In this document: positions 52,127 to 59,931 of the stretch, in pieces | How positions within the stretch are numbered: the stretch's first letter is position 1 | How the letters are laid out: every line of letters begins with the position of its first letter | NCBI RefSeq assembly: GCF_000744705.1 | Contig: NZ_JQML01000001.1 | Span: 8,628,017 to 8,692,016, forward strand | DNA length: 64,000 bases | Origin: Streptacidiphilus albus JL83 | Lineage (GTDB): Bacteria; Actinomycetota; Actinomycetes; Streptomycetales; Streptomycetaceae | Reading direction: 5' to 3' | The notes under the pieces: generated by a model | Told to the model about the DNA's origin: nothing | Seen by the model: the letters and a program-made list of their open reading frames with translations, nothing else | Databases searched by the model: none | Position numbers and translations under genes: made by a program

Positions 52127-52360
52127 CGCGCCCGCTCCTGATTCCGCCGAGGCTTTGGACCGCCCGTGGCGGATGGAAAGCGAATTCTAACGATCACCCG
52201 CGCCGACGGGAAGGGGCGTCCCTGCCCGGACCGGGCGTGGGTGCCCGGGTCGAGCGTACACAGGGGAGCGGAAAACCGGGGCGTACGGTAGGGGCCGCAC
52301 CGGAGTCCCGACGCGCCCGCGTCCGGCCCGTCCGCAGCCCCGAGAGGAAGCAGCACGCAC

Positions 52361-53440
52361 ATGGGTGAGCCCAGCACCGCCGTCGGCACCGACCCGGCCG
52401 AGGAGACGGTGCTGCTGCACCGCGACGGACACGTGGGCCGGATCGTCCTGAACCGGCCCCGGGCGCTCAACGCGCTCGACCTCGGCATGGTCCGGGGCAT
52501 CGACCGCGCCCTGGACGCCTGGGAGCACGACCCGGCGGTCCGCGCCGTGGTCATCAGCGGCGCGGGGGAGCGCGGGCTGTGCGCCGGCGGCGACGTCCGG
52601 GCCATCCGGGCGGACGTACTGGCCGGCGGCGGAGCGGCCAGCCGCACCTTCTGGCGCGAGGAGTACCGCCTCAACGCCCGGATCGCCCGGTTCGGACGCG
52701 AGGCGAAGCCGTATGTGGCACTGATGGACGGCATCGTCATGGGCGGCGGCGTCGGCATCTCCGCCCACGGCAGCGTGCGGGTGGTCACCGAGCGCTCGGC
52801 CGTGGCCATGCCGGAGACCACCATCGGCTTCGTCCCCGACGTCGGCGGGACCTACCTGCTCTCCCGCGCGCCGGGCGAACTCGGCACCCACCTCGCCCTC
52901 ACCGCCGCTCCGGTCGGCGCGGCCGACGCGATCCTCTGCGGCCTGGCCGACGCCTTCGTCCCGGCCGAGGACCTGCCCGGACTCGCCGCCGCGCTGGCCG
53001 CGACGGAGGCCGCCGAGGCGGTGCGCGACCGCAGCGCGACCGCGCCGGAGGGCAGGCTGGCCGAGCAGCGCGAGTGGATCGACGGCTGCTACGCCGCCGA
53101 CACGGTCGAGGAGATCGTCGAGCGGCTGCTCGCCAGCGGCGTCCAGGAGGCGAAGGAGGCGGCCGAGACCATCGCCGGAAAGTCGCCGACCTCGCTGAAG
53201 GTCACCCTCGCGGCGCTGCGCCGGGCCCGGGAGCTGCCGACGCTGGCGGCGGTGCTGGAGCAGGAGTTCCGGGTCTCCTGCGCGATGCTGGCCGGTCCCG
53301 ACCTGGTCGAGGGCGTCCGCGCGCAGGTGGTGGACAAGGACCGGACGCCGCGCTGGTCGCCCTCGGCCCTGGCCGAGGTGGGCGCGGCCGAGGTGGAGCG
53401 GCACTTCGCGCCGACGGACCGTCGGCCGCTGTTCGGCTGA
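52361..53440 (+). CDS. 3-hydroxyisobutyryl-CoA hydrolase-type crotonase
   Basis: Product of 359 residues, longer than simple enoyl-CoA hydratases and like HIBCH. Seen: GRIVLNRPRALNALDLGMVR, GERGLCAGGDVRAIRAD, YVALMDGIVMGGGVGISAHG (oxyanion hole) and MPETTIGFVPDVGGTYLLSR (catalytic Glu/Asp region), then the HIBCH C-terminal extension (SPTSLKVTLAALRRARELPT, RWSPSALAEVGAAEVERHF). It would hydrolyse 3-hydroxyisobutyryl-CoA in valine degradation. GAGAGGA precedes ATG 52361 at an unusually long spacing. Confidence 0.9.
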   Translation: MGEPSTAVGTDPAEETVLLHRDGHVGRIVLNRPRALNALDLGMVRGIDRALDAWEHDPAVRAVVISGAGERGLCAGGDVRAIRADVLAGGGAASRTFWREEYRLNARIARFGREAKPYVALMDGIVMGGGVGISAHGSVRVVTERSAVAMPETTIGFVPDVGGTYLLSRAPGELGTHLALTAAPVGAADAILCGLADAFVPAEDLPGLAAALAATEAAEAVRDRSATAPEGRLAEQREWIDGCYAADTVEEIVERLLASGVQEAKEAAETIAGKSPTSLKVTLAALRRARELPTLAAVLEQEFRVSCAMLAGPDLVEGVRAQVVDKDRTPRWSPSALAEVGAAEVERHFAPTDRRPLFG

Positions 53441-53467
53441 CGGCCCGTCGGCGTCGCTGCGTGGGGA

Positions 53468-54817
53468 TCAGGGCAGCTTCCACTGCTGGTTGGCGTTGCC
53501 GCTGCAGTCCCAGATCTGGAGCTGGGTGCCGGGGGTGGTGGACCAGTTGGTGTCGTCCAGGCACTTGCCGGAGTTGGGGTTGAGCAGGGCGCCGTCGGAC
53601 TGGGGGACCCAGACCTGGGCGCCGGTGCCGTTGCAGTCGTAGAGGTCGACGGTGGTGCCGTCGGTGGTGCCGGCCGCGTCGACGTCCAGGCACTTGCCGA
53701 GGACCTGGAGGGTGTTGCCGGAGGCGACCGTCCACTGCTGGGCGGCGGTGCCGTTGCAGGTGTAGACCTGCACCGGGTTGAAGTCGGCGGTGGAGGCGGA
53801 GCGGTCGTCCACGCACAGCCCCTCGTAGCCGGTGATCGGCCCGGTGGTCGAACCGCCGCCGGAGCTGCCGCCGGTGATCTGGTTGAAGATCTTCGAGTAG
53901 GCGTAGCCGACCGGCTTGTCGTAGCCGTCCACCTCCCAGAAGGACAGCTCGGCGACGCCGTCGGCGGCGGCGAAGCTCTCCAGGGTGGAGGCGTTGGCCT
54001 GGGAGAAGACCTCGTTGTCGTCGTTCTGTCCGGCTATCGGGGTGAGCCCCATCCGGCCGTAGGCGGCGGAGGCGGAGATGCCGTAGAGGCTCTCCAACTG
54101 CCCGGCCGTGTCCTGGGCGGCGGACTCGGCGTCGGCCAGCGCGTTCTGGCCGTTGCCGAAGTCCATCGTCATCAGGTTCACCACGGTGACCTTGACGCCC
54201 TGGTTCTGGGCGTCCTGGAGCACCCCGAGCTCCTCGGAGGGCAGCCCGTTGGGCGCGACGGCCAGGGTGTAGTCCACCTGGACCGCCGGGTCCTCCGCCT
54301 GGAGCGCCGCGAGTGCCTGGTCGCGGCGGGTGTTGGAGGCCGAGTCGCCGAGGACGCCGCCCTCGATGTCGAAGTCCAGCCGGGTGACGCCGTAGGTGTT
54401 GACCACGTTCAGGTAGGCGGCGGTCAGCGCGGAGACCGAGGTGCAGGTCTGCGCCAGCTCGCCGCCGTCGGCGCCGCCGAAGGAGATGATGACATTGCCG
54501 CCGGCCGCCTGCAGCGCGCTGATCTGCGAGGAGAAGGCGCCGACCCCCGAGCCGTCGTCCTCCCACTCCGGGGTACAGCCGGACTGCGGGATCAGGAAGG
54601 CGAGGGTGTAGTCCTTGAGGCCGGTGGCGCTCATGTCCGCCGCCAGGTCCCCGGCGTCGCTGCCGGAGATCTGCAGGTAGGGCGCGGCGTAGTGGGCCGG
54701 GAACGCGGCGCCGGCCGCGTGGGCGGCGGTCGCGGTCCCGCCGAGGGAGAGGGCGAGGGCGGCCGCGGGGAGAAGTACGGCGGTCAGTGGCCGCTTCCAG
54801 CGTGGGGTGTGCTGCAT
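53468..54817 (-). CDS. Secreted GH18 chitinase-like protein with ricin-type lectin domain
   Basis: Product of 449 residues with a signal peptide (LTAVLLPAAALALSLGGTAT). The GH18 domain (about 40-315) has SFGGADGGELAQ and the catalytic motif TRLDFDIEGG (Glu around 149), then VVNLMTMDFGNGQNALAD and AELSFWEVDGYD. A CBM13 domain (about 325-449; GLCVDDRSASTADFNPVQ, AAQQWTVASGNTLQVLGKCL) follows. Likely cleaves chitin or related polysaccharide outside the cell. AGGAGGA lies 6 nt before ATG 54817, and a chitinase-type promoter with a dre-like palindrome lies about 340 nt upstream. It ends 28 bp from the converging HIBCH gene. Confidence 0.92.
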   Translation of the reverse strand: MQHTPRWKRPLTAVLLPAAALALSLGGTATAAHAAGAAFPAHYAAPYLQISGSDAGDLAADMSATGLKDYTLAFLIPQSGCTPEWEDDGSGVGAFSSQISALQAAGGNVIISFGGADGGELAQTCTSVSALTAAYLNVVNTYGVTRLDFDIEGGVLGDSASNTRRDQALAALQAEDPAVQVDYTLAVAPNGLPSEELGVLQDAQNQGVKVTVVNLMTMDFGNGQNALADAESAAQDTAGQLESLYGISASAAYGRMGLTPIAGQNDDNEVFSQANASTLESFAAADGVAELSFWEVDGYDKPVGYAYSKIFNQITGGSSGGGSTTGPITGYEGLCVDDRSASTADFNPVQVYTCNGTAAQQWTVASGNTLQVLGKCLDVDAAGTTDGTTVDLYDCNGTGAQVWVPQSDGALLNPNSGKCLDDTNWSTTPGTQLQIWDCSGNANQQWKLP

Positions 54818-55136
54818 GGCTGTCCTCCTGAAGGGGCGTCAGCGCCCGGTGGGGGTCGTTCAGGGGGTGTGTCGGCTGTGCCGGCCGCCGTTCGGCGGCG
54901 GATCGGGCGGCGGGTGGCGCCGTCCCACCCGCGACGGGGTGGACGCGGGGCGGGACGGCGCGGTTCCGGAGCGGAGCCGGCGCAGGTCACCGCCGTTGGG
55001 GTACGGCGGTGACGCGCCGGGCTGCCACCCGGCCTCGGGGATGCCCGGAGGTGCACGGTGGGCATCGTGAAGTCGTGGCTGTGTTCAAGAAGTTGAGCCC
55101 TACCTGGCTCCGGCACCCGCCTTTCTTCAAGACGTG

Positions 55137-55178
55137 ATTGAAGTCCAAGTCCATGGGCACGTCAAGGGTCTGGACCAA
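55137..55178 (-). promoter_or_regulatory. Chitinase-type promoter with DasR-like (dre) element
   Basis: On the minus strand, ATTGGTCCAGACCC (55165-55178) sits just upstream of a -35 TTGACG (55160-55165), followed by CCATGGACTTGGAC and a weak -10 TTCAAT (55137-55142). GGTCCAGACC differs by one base from the DasR dre core GGTCTAGACC and matches the direct-repeat elements of streptomycete chitinase promoters. The GH18-lectin gene starts at 54817, giving a long leader of roughly 310 nt (54818-55131) in which I see no gene. Confidence 0.6.
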
Positions 55179-55223
55179 TGTTCGGAGTGCGGGCCTCCGG
55201 CGGCCCCGGCGGCCCGCGCTCCG

Positions 55224-56450
55224 TCAGGCCGGCGCCGGGGCCCAGAGCTCGGTGCTGCGCGCGGCGACCAGGCCGGCGATCCGGGCGAGCAGCTCGTCGG
55301 CCGGTAGCGGCTCCGGTCGGCGGCCGTCGCGCAGCCGCAGCGCGACGGTTCCGGCGGCGGCCTCCCTGGCGCCGATCACCGCCTGGTAGGGCGCCAGCCT
55401 GGCCTCCCGGATCCGTGCGCCCAGGGTGCCGCGCTCCGGTCCGCCCAGCTCCGCCCGCAGCCCGGCCCGGACGCAGCGGTCCACCAGCGCCTCGGCCTGC
55501 GGGAGTTCGTCCTCGGAGACCGGCAGCACGGCCAGCTGGGTCGGGGCCAGCCAGGCCGGGAAGGCGCCGCCGTGCTGCTCGATGAGGTGGGCGACGGCCC
55601 GCTCGACGCTGCCGATGATGCTGCGGTGGACCATCACCGGCCGGTGCTTGGCGCCGTCGGCCCCGATGTAGTGCAGGTCGAACTGCTCGGGCTGGTGGAA
55701 GTCGACCTGGACGGTCGACAGGGTCGACTCCCGTCCGCCGTGGTCGGTGACCTGGACGTCGATCTTGGGGCCGTAGAAGGCGGCCTCGCCCTCGGCCGCC
55801 TCGTAGGGCAGGCCGGAGCTGTCGAGCACCTCGGTCAGCAGGGCGGTCGAGCGCCGCCACAGCTCCGGGGCGGCGACGTACTTGCCGCCCGCTCCCGGCA
55901 GCGAGAGCCGGTAGCGGGTCGGCTCGATGCCGAGCGCCCGGTAGGCGCGCCCGATCAGCTCCAGGGCGGCCCCGGCCTCCGCCGCGACCTGGTCCAGGGT
56001 GCAGAAGATGTGCGCGTCGTTCAGTTGGATGGCCCGCACCCTGGTCAGCCCGCCCAGCACGCCGGAGAGTTCGGACCGGTACATGCCGCCCAGCTCGGCC
56101 ATCCGCAGCGGCAGCTCGCGGTAGCTGTGGGCACGGGAGCGGTAGATCACCGCGTGGTGCGGGCAGAGGCTCGGCCGCAGGACGACCTGCTCGCCGCCCA
56201 GGTCCATCGGCGGGAACATGTCCTCGCTGTAGTGCGACCAGTGCCCGGAGATCTCGTAGAGCTCGCGCTTCCCGATGACCGGCGAGTAGACGTGCCGGTA
56301 GCCGGCCAGCCGCTCCACCTCGCGGATGTACTCCTCAAGGGTGTGCCGGACGACGGCGCCGTCCGGCAGCCAGTACGGCAGTCCGGCGCCGATCAGCGGG
56401 TCGGTGTCGAACAGGTTCAGCTCGCGTCCGAGTCTGCGGTGGTCGGGCAT
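55224..56450 (-). CDS. Short threonyl-tRNA synthetase without TGS or editing domain
   Basis: Product of 408 residues; canonical bacterial ThrRS is about 640. It begins directly at the catalytic core. The class II motif 2 region is ELGGMYRSELSGVLGGLTRV and motif 3 is IIGSVERAVAHLIEQHGGAF. The zinc ligands are recognisable as Cys in RPSLCPHHAVIY and His in DFHQPEQF and MVHRS. An anticodon-binding domain follows (LAVLPVSEDELPQAEALVDR onward). It should charge tRNA-Thr without proofreading. Such short paralogues can be inhibitor-resistant duplicates. GAGGAGA lies 6 nt before ATG 56450. A Thr-rich leader peptide and hairpin precede it. Confidence 0.9.
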   Translation of the reverse strand: MPDHRRLGRELNLFDTDPLIGAGLPYWLPDGAVVRHTLEEYIREVERLAGYRHVYSPVIGKRELYEISGHWSHYSEDMFPPMDLGGEQVVLRPSLCPHHAVIYRSRAHSYRELPLRMAELGGMYRSELSGVLGGLTRVRAIQLNDAHIFCTLDQVAAEAGAALELIGRAYRALGIEPTRYRLSLPGAGGKYVAAPELWRRSTALLTEVLDSSGLPYEAAEGEAAFYGPKIDVQVTDHGGRESTLSTVQVDFHQPEQFDLHYIGADGAKHRPVMVHRSIIGSVERAVAHLIEQHGGAFPAWLAPTQLAVLPVSEDELPQAEALVDRCVRAGLRAELGGPERGTLGARIREARLAPYQAVIGAREAAAGTVALRLRDGRRPEPLPADELLARIAGLVAARSTELWAPAPA

Positions 56451-56487
56451 CGGGGTCTCCTCGCGGTCGTGGACGAGTGACCGCAAG

Positions 56488-56521
56488 CAGAAGCCCCGGG
56501 GCACTCGCCCCGGGGCTTCTG
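56488..56521 (-). terminator. Attenuator hairpin in the ThrRS leader
   Basis: Arms 56488-56501 and 56508-56521 pair over 14 bp with a 6-nt loop. It lies between the leader-peptide stop and the ThrRS start, in the same transcript, so it would terminate transcription unless an upstream rearrangement prevents it. Confidence 0.7.
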
Positions 56522-56534
56522 GCTAGGACATCGC

Positions 56535-56585
56535 TCAGCGCGCCGGGACACTCTCCGGCGTCGTCGTCATGCCGGCGCGCTTCAT
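56535..56585 (-). CDS. 16-codon threonine leader peptide
   Basis: The minus-strand ORF MKRAGMTTTPESVPAR has three consecutive ACG Thr codons. TACGGT (56593-56598) ends 7 nt before its ATG, giving a leaderless mRNA whose first act is translation of this peptide. An inverted repeat pairs 56537-56546 with 56572-56581, and a competing one pairs 56555-56559 with 56571-56575, so ribosome stalling at the Thr codons would change folding before the hairpin at 56488. This fits classical attenuation of the following ThrRS gene. Confidence 0.65.
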   Translation of the reverse strand: MKRAGMTTTPESVPAR

Positions 56586-56839
56586 GGCGCAGACCGTAGC
56601 AGGGACCGCGTGCGGCCCGCACGCCCTTATTCCGCCCGGGCCGGGGCAGGCCGGCCGACCCGGGACGGGTGGGGCGGCGGGCGGGAAGCGGTGCGGGGAA
56701 TCCGAATTTCCGCGCACCGCCCATCGCGTTCAGTGGCCCCGGAATTTCCTGCGGAAATTCTGTTCCTCGCTGCGCACCAGGGCCGGGGAGAGAAGTCCTG
56801 GGGGCGGCGGGAGAATTCCGTGGGAAATGGCGTCGGCAA

Positions 56840-57163
56840 TCAGCACTGGATCCAGACGCTCTGCCAGCCGTACGGGGTGTCCTGCTGGGCGTCACCGGTG
56901 AACCGGAACGCCGCGACCCCCGACGCGTCGGGGTTGTTGTAGGCGTCGGCGGTCTGGCCGGTGTACTGGAAGACGTAGGAGCCGTTGTACCCGTGCGGAA
57001 TGCGGTTGTAGCCGCAGGCGCTGAGGTCGATGGCCTGGCCGCTGTAGCCGGGACCGGGGTAGGCGATGAAGTCGCTGGCGAAGGCAGCCGCCTGCGAACC
57101 CATGACCACGGCGGCGGCGATCGCCCCGACGGCGAGCAGTCTCCGGTGCCCGAACATACGCAT
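56840..57163 (-). CDS. Small secreted crystallin/peptidase-inhibitor-like protein
   Basis: Product of 107 residues with a signal peptide (LAVGAIAAAVVMGSQAAAFA). The mature part (FIAYPGPGYSGQAIDLSACG, NGSYVFQYTGQTADAYNN, two Cys) resembles a beta/gamma-crystallin-like or I36-type peptidase inhibitor fold. AAAGGA lies 8 nt before ATG 57163. The inverted repeat 56742-56760 (GAATTTCC-TGC-GGAAATTC) lies past its stop and may be its terminator. Confidence 0.72.
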   Translation of the reverse strand: MRMFGHRRLLAVGAIAAAVVMGSQAAAFASDFIAYPGPGYSGQAIDLSACGYNRIPHGYNGSYVFQYTGQTADAYNNPDASGVAAFRFTGDAQQDTPYGWQSVWIQC

Positions 57164-57369
57164 GGAGTCGTCCTTTCGTCATGCCGTCGGTATTCGCCTG
57201 AACAAGGATTCCCGAGCGGCCGTGAATTCGGTTCATTTGATCCGACGTGCACAGCCTATCCAGGCGGGAACAGTGCCCGGTTCCGCCCGGCGAAATATCA
57301 CTCCATTGAGTGACGAAACCTCCGGCGCGATCGTCATGTCCTATCGGCGGGTGATCGGACGGAATTGAG

Positions 57370-58119
57370 TCAGTGCTGCGGGGCGATCGGGCCGGCGGCC
57401 GGCGGCGCCCCGGGCGCGGGCGCCGCCGGCGGCTGCGGGGTCGGCGGCTGCGGGGCCGGCGCGGAGCCGGGGTCGGGGAGGATCGCCGCATTGAGCACGG
57501 CCGTGTTGGGCAGCAGGACCGTGCCCTCGGCGGTGCGGAGCTCGACGAAGAGCAGGGTCATGTCGACCACGTTGCCGGAGATCCGGCCGCCCAGGGCGCC
57601 GGCCTGGACGGCGACGTCCTGGCCGACGTGGAACGGTCGCGCGGTGAGCAGCACCAGCCCCGCGAAGATGTTGCCCAGCACGGGCTGGGCGGCGATCCCC
57701 ACGATCACTCCGGTGAGCGCGCCGCCCAGGATCAGCCGGCTCCAGGGCACGTGCAGCAGGCTGAGCGCGCCCAGCACCACCATCGCGTAGCCGGTGAGCA
57801 GGCACAGGACCCGCAGCGTGGTGACCCGGGTGTCGCCGAAGCGGCTGGGGACCAGCGAGACCAGGTCGTCCGTCGCCCCGCGCACCGCGATCAGCGCGAA
57901 GACCAGGAAGACCAGCGCGCTGCCGGCCGCGATCGCCCGGTCCGCGACCCGGTGGTGGCTGGCGGAGCCGCCGAGCAGCCCGCCGTAGTAGGTCGACACG
58001 AACAGCCCGGCCAGCGCCAGCGTCGTGGTCACCACCGCCTTGCGGGTACGGATGCGGCGGCGTGCGCCGACCGGCGCGGGCGCGGGTCGGTCCGGGGCGT
58101 GCTCCTCATTGCTGTCCAC
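57370..58119 (-). CDS. MscS-type mechanosensitive channel
   Basis: Product of 249 residues with three to four transmembrane helices (AVVTTTLALAGLFVSTYYGG, ALVFLVFALIAVR, LLTGYAMVVLGALSLLHVPW). The pore helix/TM3 region LILGGALTGVIVGIAAQPVL and NIFAGLVLLTARPFHVGQDV match the MscS family, followed by a short beta domain (SGNVVDMTLLFVELRTAEGT). The C-terminus is Pro/Ala-rich rather than a full cytosolic cage. It would release solutes on hypo-osmotic shock. The start is GTG 58119 with AAGGAT upstream. Confidence 0.88.
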   Translation of the reverse strand: MDSNEEHAPDRPAPAPVGARRRIRTRKAVVTTTLALAGLFVSTYYGGLLGGSASHHRVADRAIAAGSALVFLVFALIAVRGATDDLVSLVPSRFGDTRVTTLRVLCLLTGYAMVVLGALSLLHVPWSRLILGGALTGVIVGIAAQPVLGNIFAGLVLLTARPFHVGQDVAVQAGALGGRISGNVVDMTLLFVELRTAEGTVLLPNTAVLNAAILPDPGSAPAPQPPTPQPPAAPAPGAPPAAGPIAPQH

Positions 58120-58237
58120 GCCCGCATCCTTCCAGCCCCGGCTGTGCGGTGTCGGCACCGGCGGCCGGTTCCGGTGCGGCGGCGGATCCCTGCGGACCCT
58201 CTCGCGGTCCGGGGCCCGGGCTGGTAGGACGGGGGCC

Positions 58238-59866
58238 ATGAGTGACCACCGCGCCGCCACCGCCCGCTCGACCGCCCGCGGCACCGCCACCGCCCGTACC
58301 CGCTACGACGCGGTGGTCGTCGGCGGCGGGCACAACGGACTCGTCGCCGCCGCCTACCTGGCCCGGGCCGGACGCAGCGTGCTGCTGCTGGAACGGCTCG
58401 GGCACACCGGCGGCGCGGCCGTCTCCACCCGGGCGTTCACCGGCGTGGACGCCCGGCTGTCGCGCTACTCCTACCTGGTCAGCCTGCTGCCCCGGAAGAT
58501 CATGGCCGAGCTGGGGCTCGGGGTGGAGCTGCGCCGCCGCCGGATCTCCTCCTACACCCCCACCCAGCGTGACGGTCGGCCGACCGGACTGCTGGTCGAC
58601 AACGGCGACGGGGCGGCCACCGCCGCCGCCTTCCGTCGGCTCACCGGCTCGGACCGCGAGTTCGACGCCTGGCGGGAGTTCTACGGGCGCACCGCCCGCG
58701 TGGCCGGGGCGGTCTTCCCGACCCTGACCGAGCCGCTGCCCACCCGGGCCGAGCTGCGTCGACGGGTCGCCGACGACGCGGCCTGGGAGGCCCTGTTCGA
58801 GCGTCCGCTCGGCGAGGCGGTCGAGGCGGCCTTCGCCGACGACCTGGTCCGGGGCGTGGTCCTCACCGACGCCCTGATCGGGACCTTCACCCACGCCCAC
58901 GACCCCTCGCTGCGCCAGAACCGCTGCTTCCTCTACCACGTCATCGGCAACGGCACCGGTGACTGGGACGTCCCGGTGGGCGGCATGGGCGCGCTCACCG
59001 ACGCCCTGGCCGCCACCGCGCGGGCGGCGGGCGTCGAGATCCTGACGGAGTGCGAGGTGACGTCCATCCAGTCGGACGGGACCCGTGCCGAAGTGCTCTT
59101 CCAGGGGCCGGGTGGGAGGGAGCAGACCGTCGGCGCCGACCAGGTCCTGTGCAATGCCGCGCCGACCACCCTGGCCGCGCTACTCGGTGACGAACCGTCA
59201 GGACCGGCGCCGGAGGGCTCGCAGCTCAAGGTGAACATGCTGCTCACCCGGCTGCCCCGGCTCCGCGACCGCGCGGTCGACCCGCGTTCCGCCTTCGCCG
59301 GGACCTTCCACATCGCCGAGTCCTACCGGGAGTTGGAGACCGCGTACCGGGAGGCAGCGAGCGGCTCGGTGCCCCCGGTCGCGCCCTCGGAGATCTACTG
59401 CCACTCGCTCACCGACCCGTCCATCCTCGGCCCGGAGCTGCGTGAGCAGGGCTACCAGACCCTCACCCTCTTCGGACTGCACCTGCCTGCCCGGCTGTTC
59501 GCCGGCCCGGACCACGACGCGGTGCGGGCCGCGGCACTCGCCGCCGTCGTCGCCGGACTCGACGGCGTCCTGGCCGAGCCGTTGGTGGACTGCCTGGCGC
59601 TGGACGCCGACGGCCGGCCCTGCATCGAGGCCCGCAGCCCGCTCGACCTGGAACGCGATCTGGGCCTGCCCGGCGGCAACATCTTCCACCGCGACCTGGC
59701 CTTCCCCTTCGCGGCGGCGGAGGAGGAGGCAGCAGGCCCGGGCGCGCGCTGGGGCGTGGCCACCAGCCGCGCCAACGTCCTGCTCTGCGGCGCGGGAGCG
59801 GTGCGCGGCGGCGGCGTCAGCGGCATCCCCGGACACAACGCCGCGATGGCGGCGCTCGGCCGGTGA
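58238..59866 (+). CDS. Phytoene-desaturase-like FAD/NAD(P) oxidoreductase
   Basis: Product of 542 residues. N-terminal FAD motif YDAVVVGGGHNGLVAAAYLA, then LLERLGHTGGAAVSTRAF (flavin-binding GG doublet); the C-terminal RANVLLCGAGAVRGGGVSGI and GHNAAMAAL close the FAD domain. This belongs to the CrtI/PDS-like amine-oxidase-fold family, but no phytoene synthase or other carotenoid gene is near. It is probably one of the non-carotenoid PDS-like proteins widespread in actinobacteria. TAGGAC ends 7 nt before ATG 58238 (likely leaderless). Confidence 0.9.
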   Translation: MSDHRAATARSTARGTATARTRYDAVVVGGGHNGLVAAAYLARAGRSVLLLERLGHTGGAAVSTRAFTGVDARLSRYSYLVSLLPRKIMAELGLGVELRRRRISSYTPTQRDGRPTGLLVDNGDGAATAAAFRRLTGSDREFDAWREFYGRTARVAGAVFPTLTEPLPTRAELRRRVADDAAWEALFERPLGEAVEAAFADDLVRGVVLTDALIGTFTHAHDPSLRQNRCFLYHVIGNGTGDWDVPVGGMGALTDALAATARAAGVEILTECEVTSIQSDGTRAEVLFQGPGGREQTVGADQVLCNAAPTTLAALLGDEPSGPAPEGSQLKVNMLLTRLPRLRDRAVDPRSAFAGTFHIAESYRELETAYREAASGSVPPVAPSEIYCHSLTDPSILGPELREQGYQTLTLFGLHLPARLFAGPDHDAVRAAALAAVVAGLDGVLAEPLVDCLALDADGRPCIEARSPLDLERDLGLPGGNIFHRDLAFPFAAAEEEAAGPGARWGVATSRANVLLCGAGAVRGGGVSGIPGHNAAMAALGR

Positions 59867-59931
59867 GGCGCCGGAGCGCCCGGCCGGTGGCGGCGCGGCC
59901 GTCGACGGGCCCGGCCCGCGCCCGGGCCGGG

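Noticed and set aside
56451-56600. A T-box riboswitch before the ThrRS gene.
   Set aside because: I could not find a T-box consensus or specifier stem; the leader peptide with Thr codons and attenuator explains the region better.
58238-59866. A carotenoid cluster around the phytoene-desaturase-like gene.
   Set aside because: No phytoene synthase, cyclase or GGPP synthase gene nearby; neighbours are unrelated.
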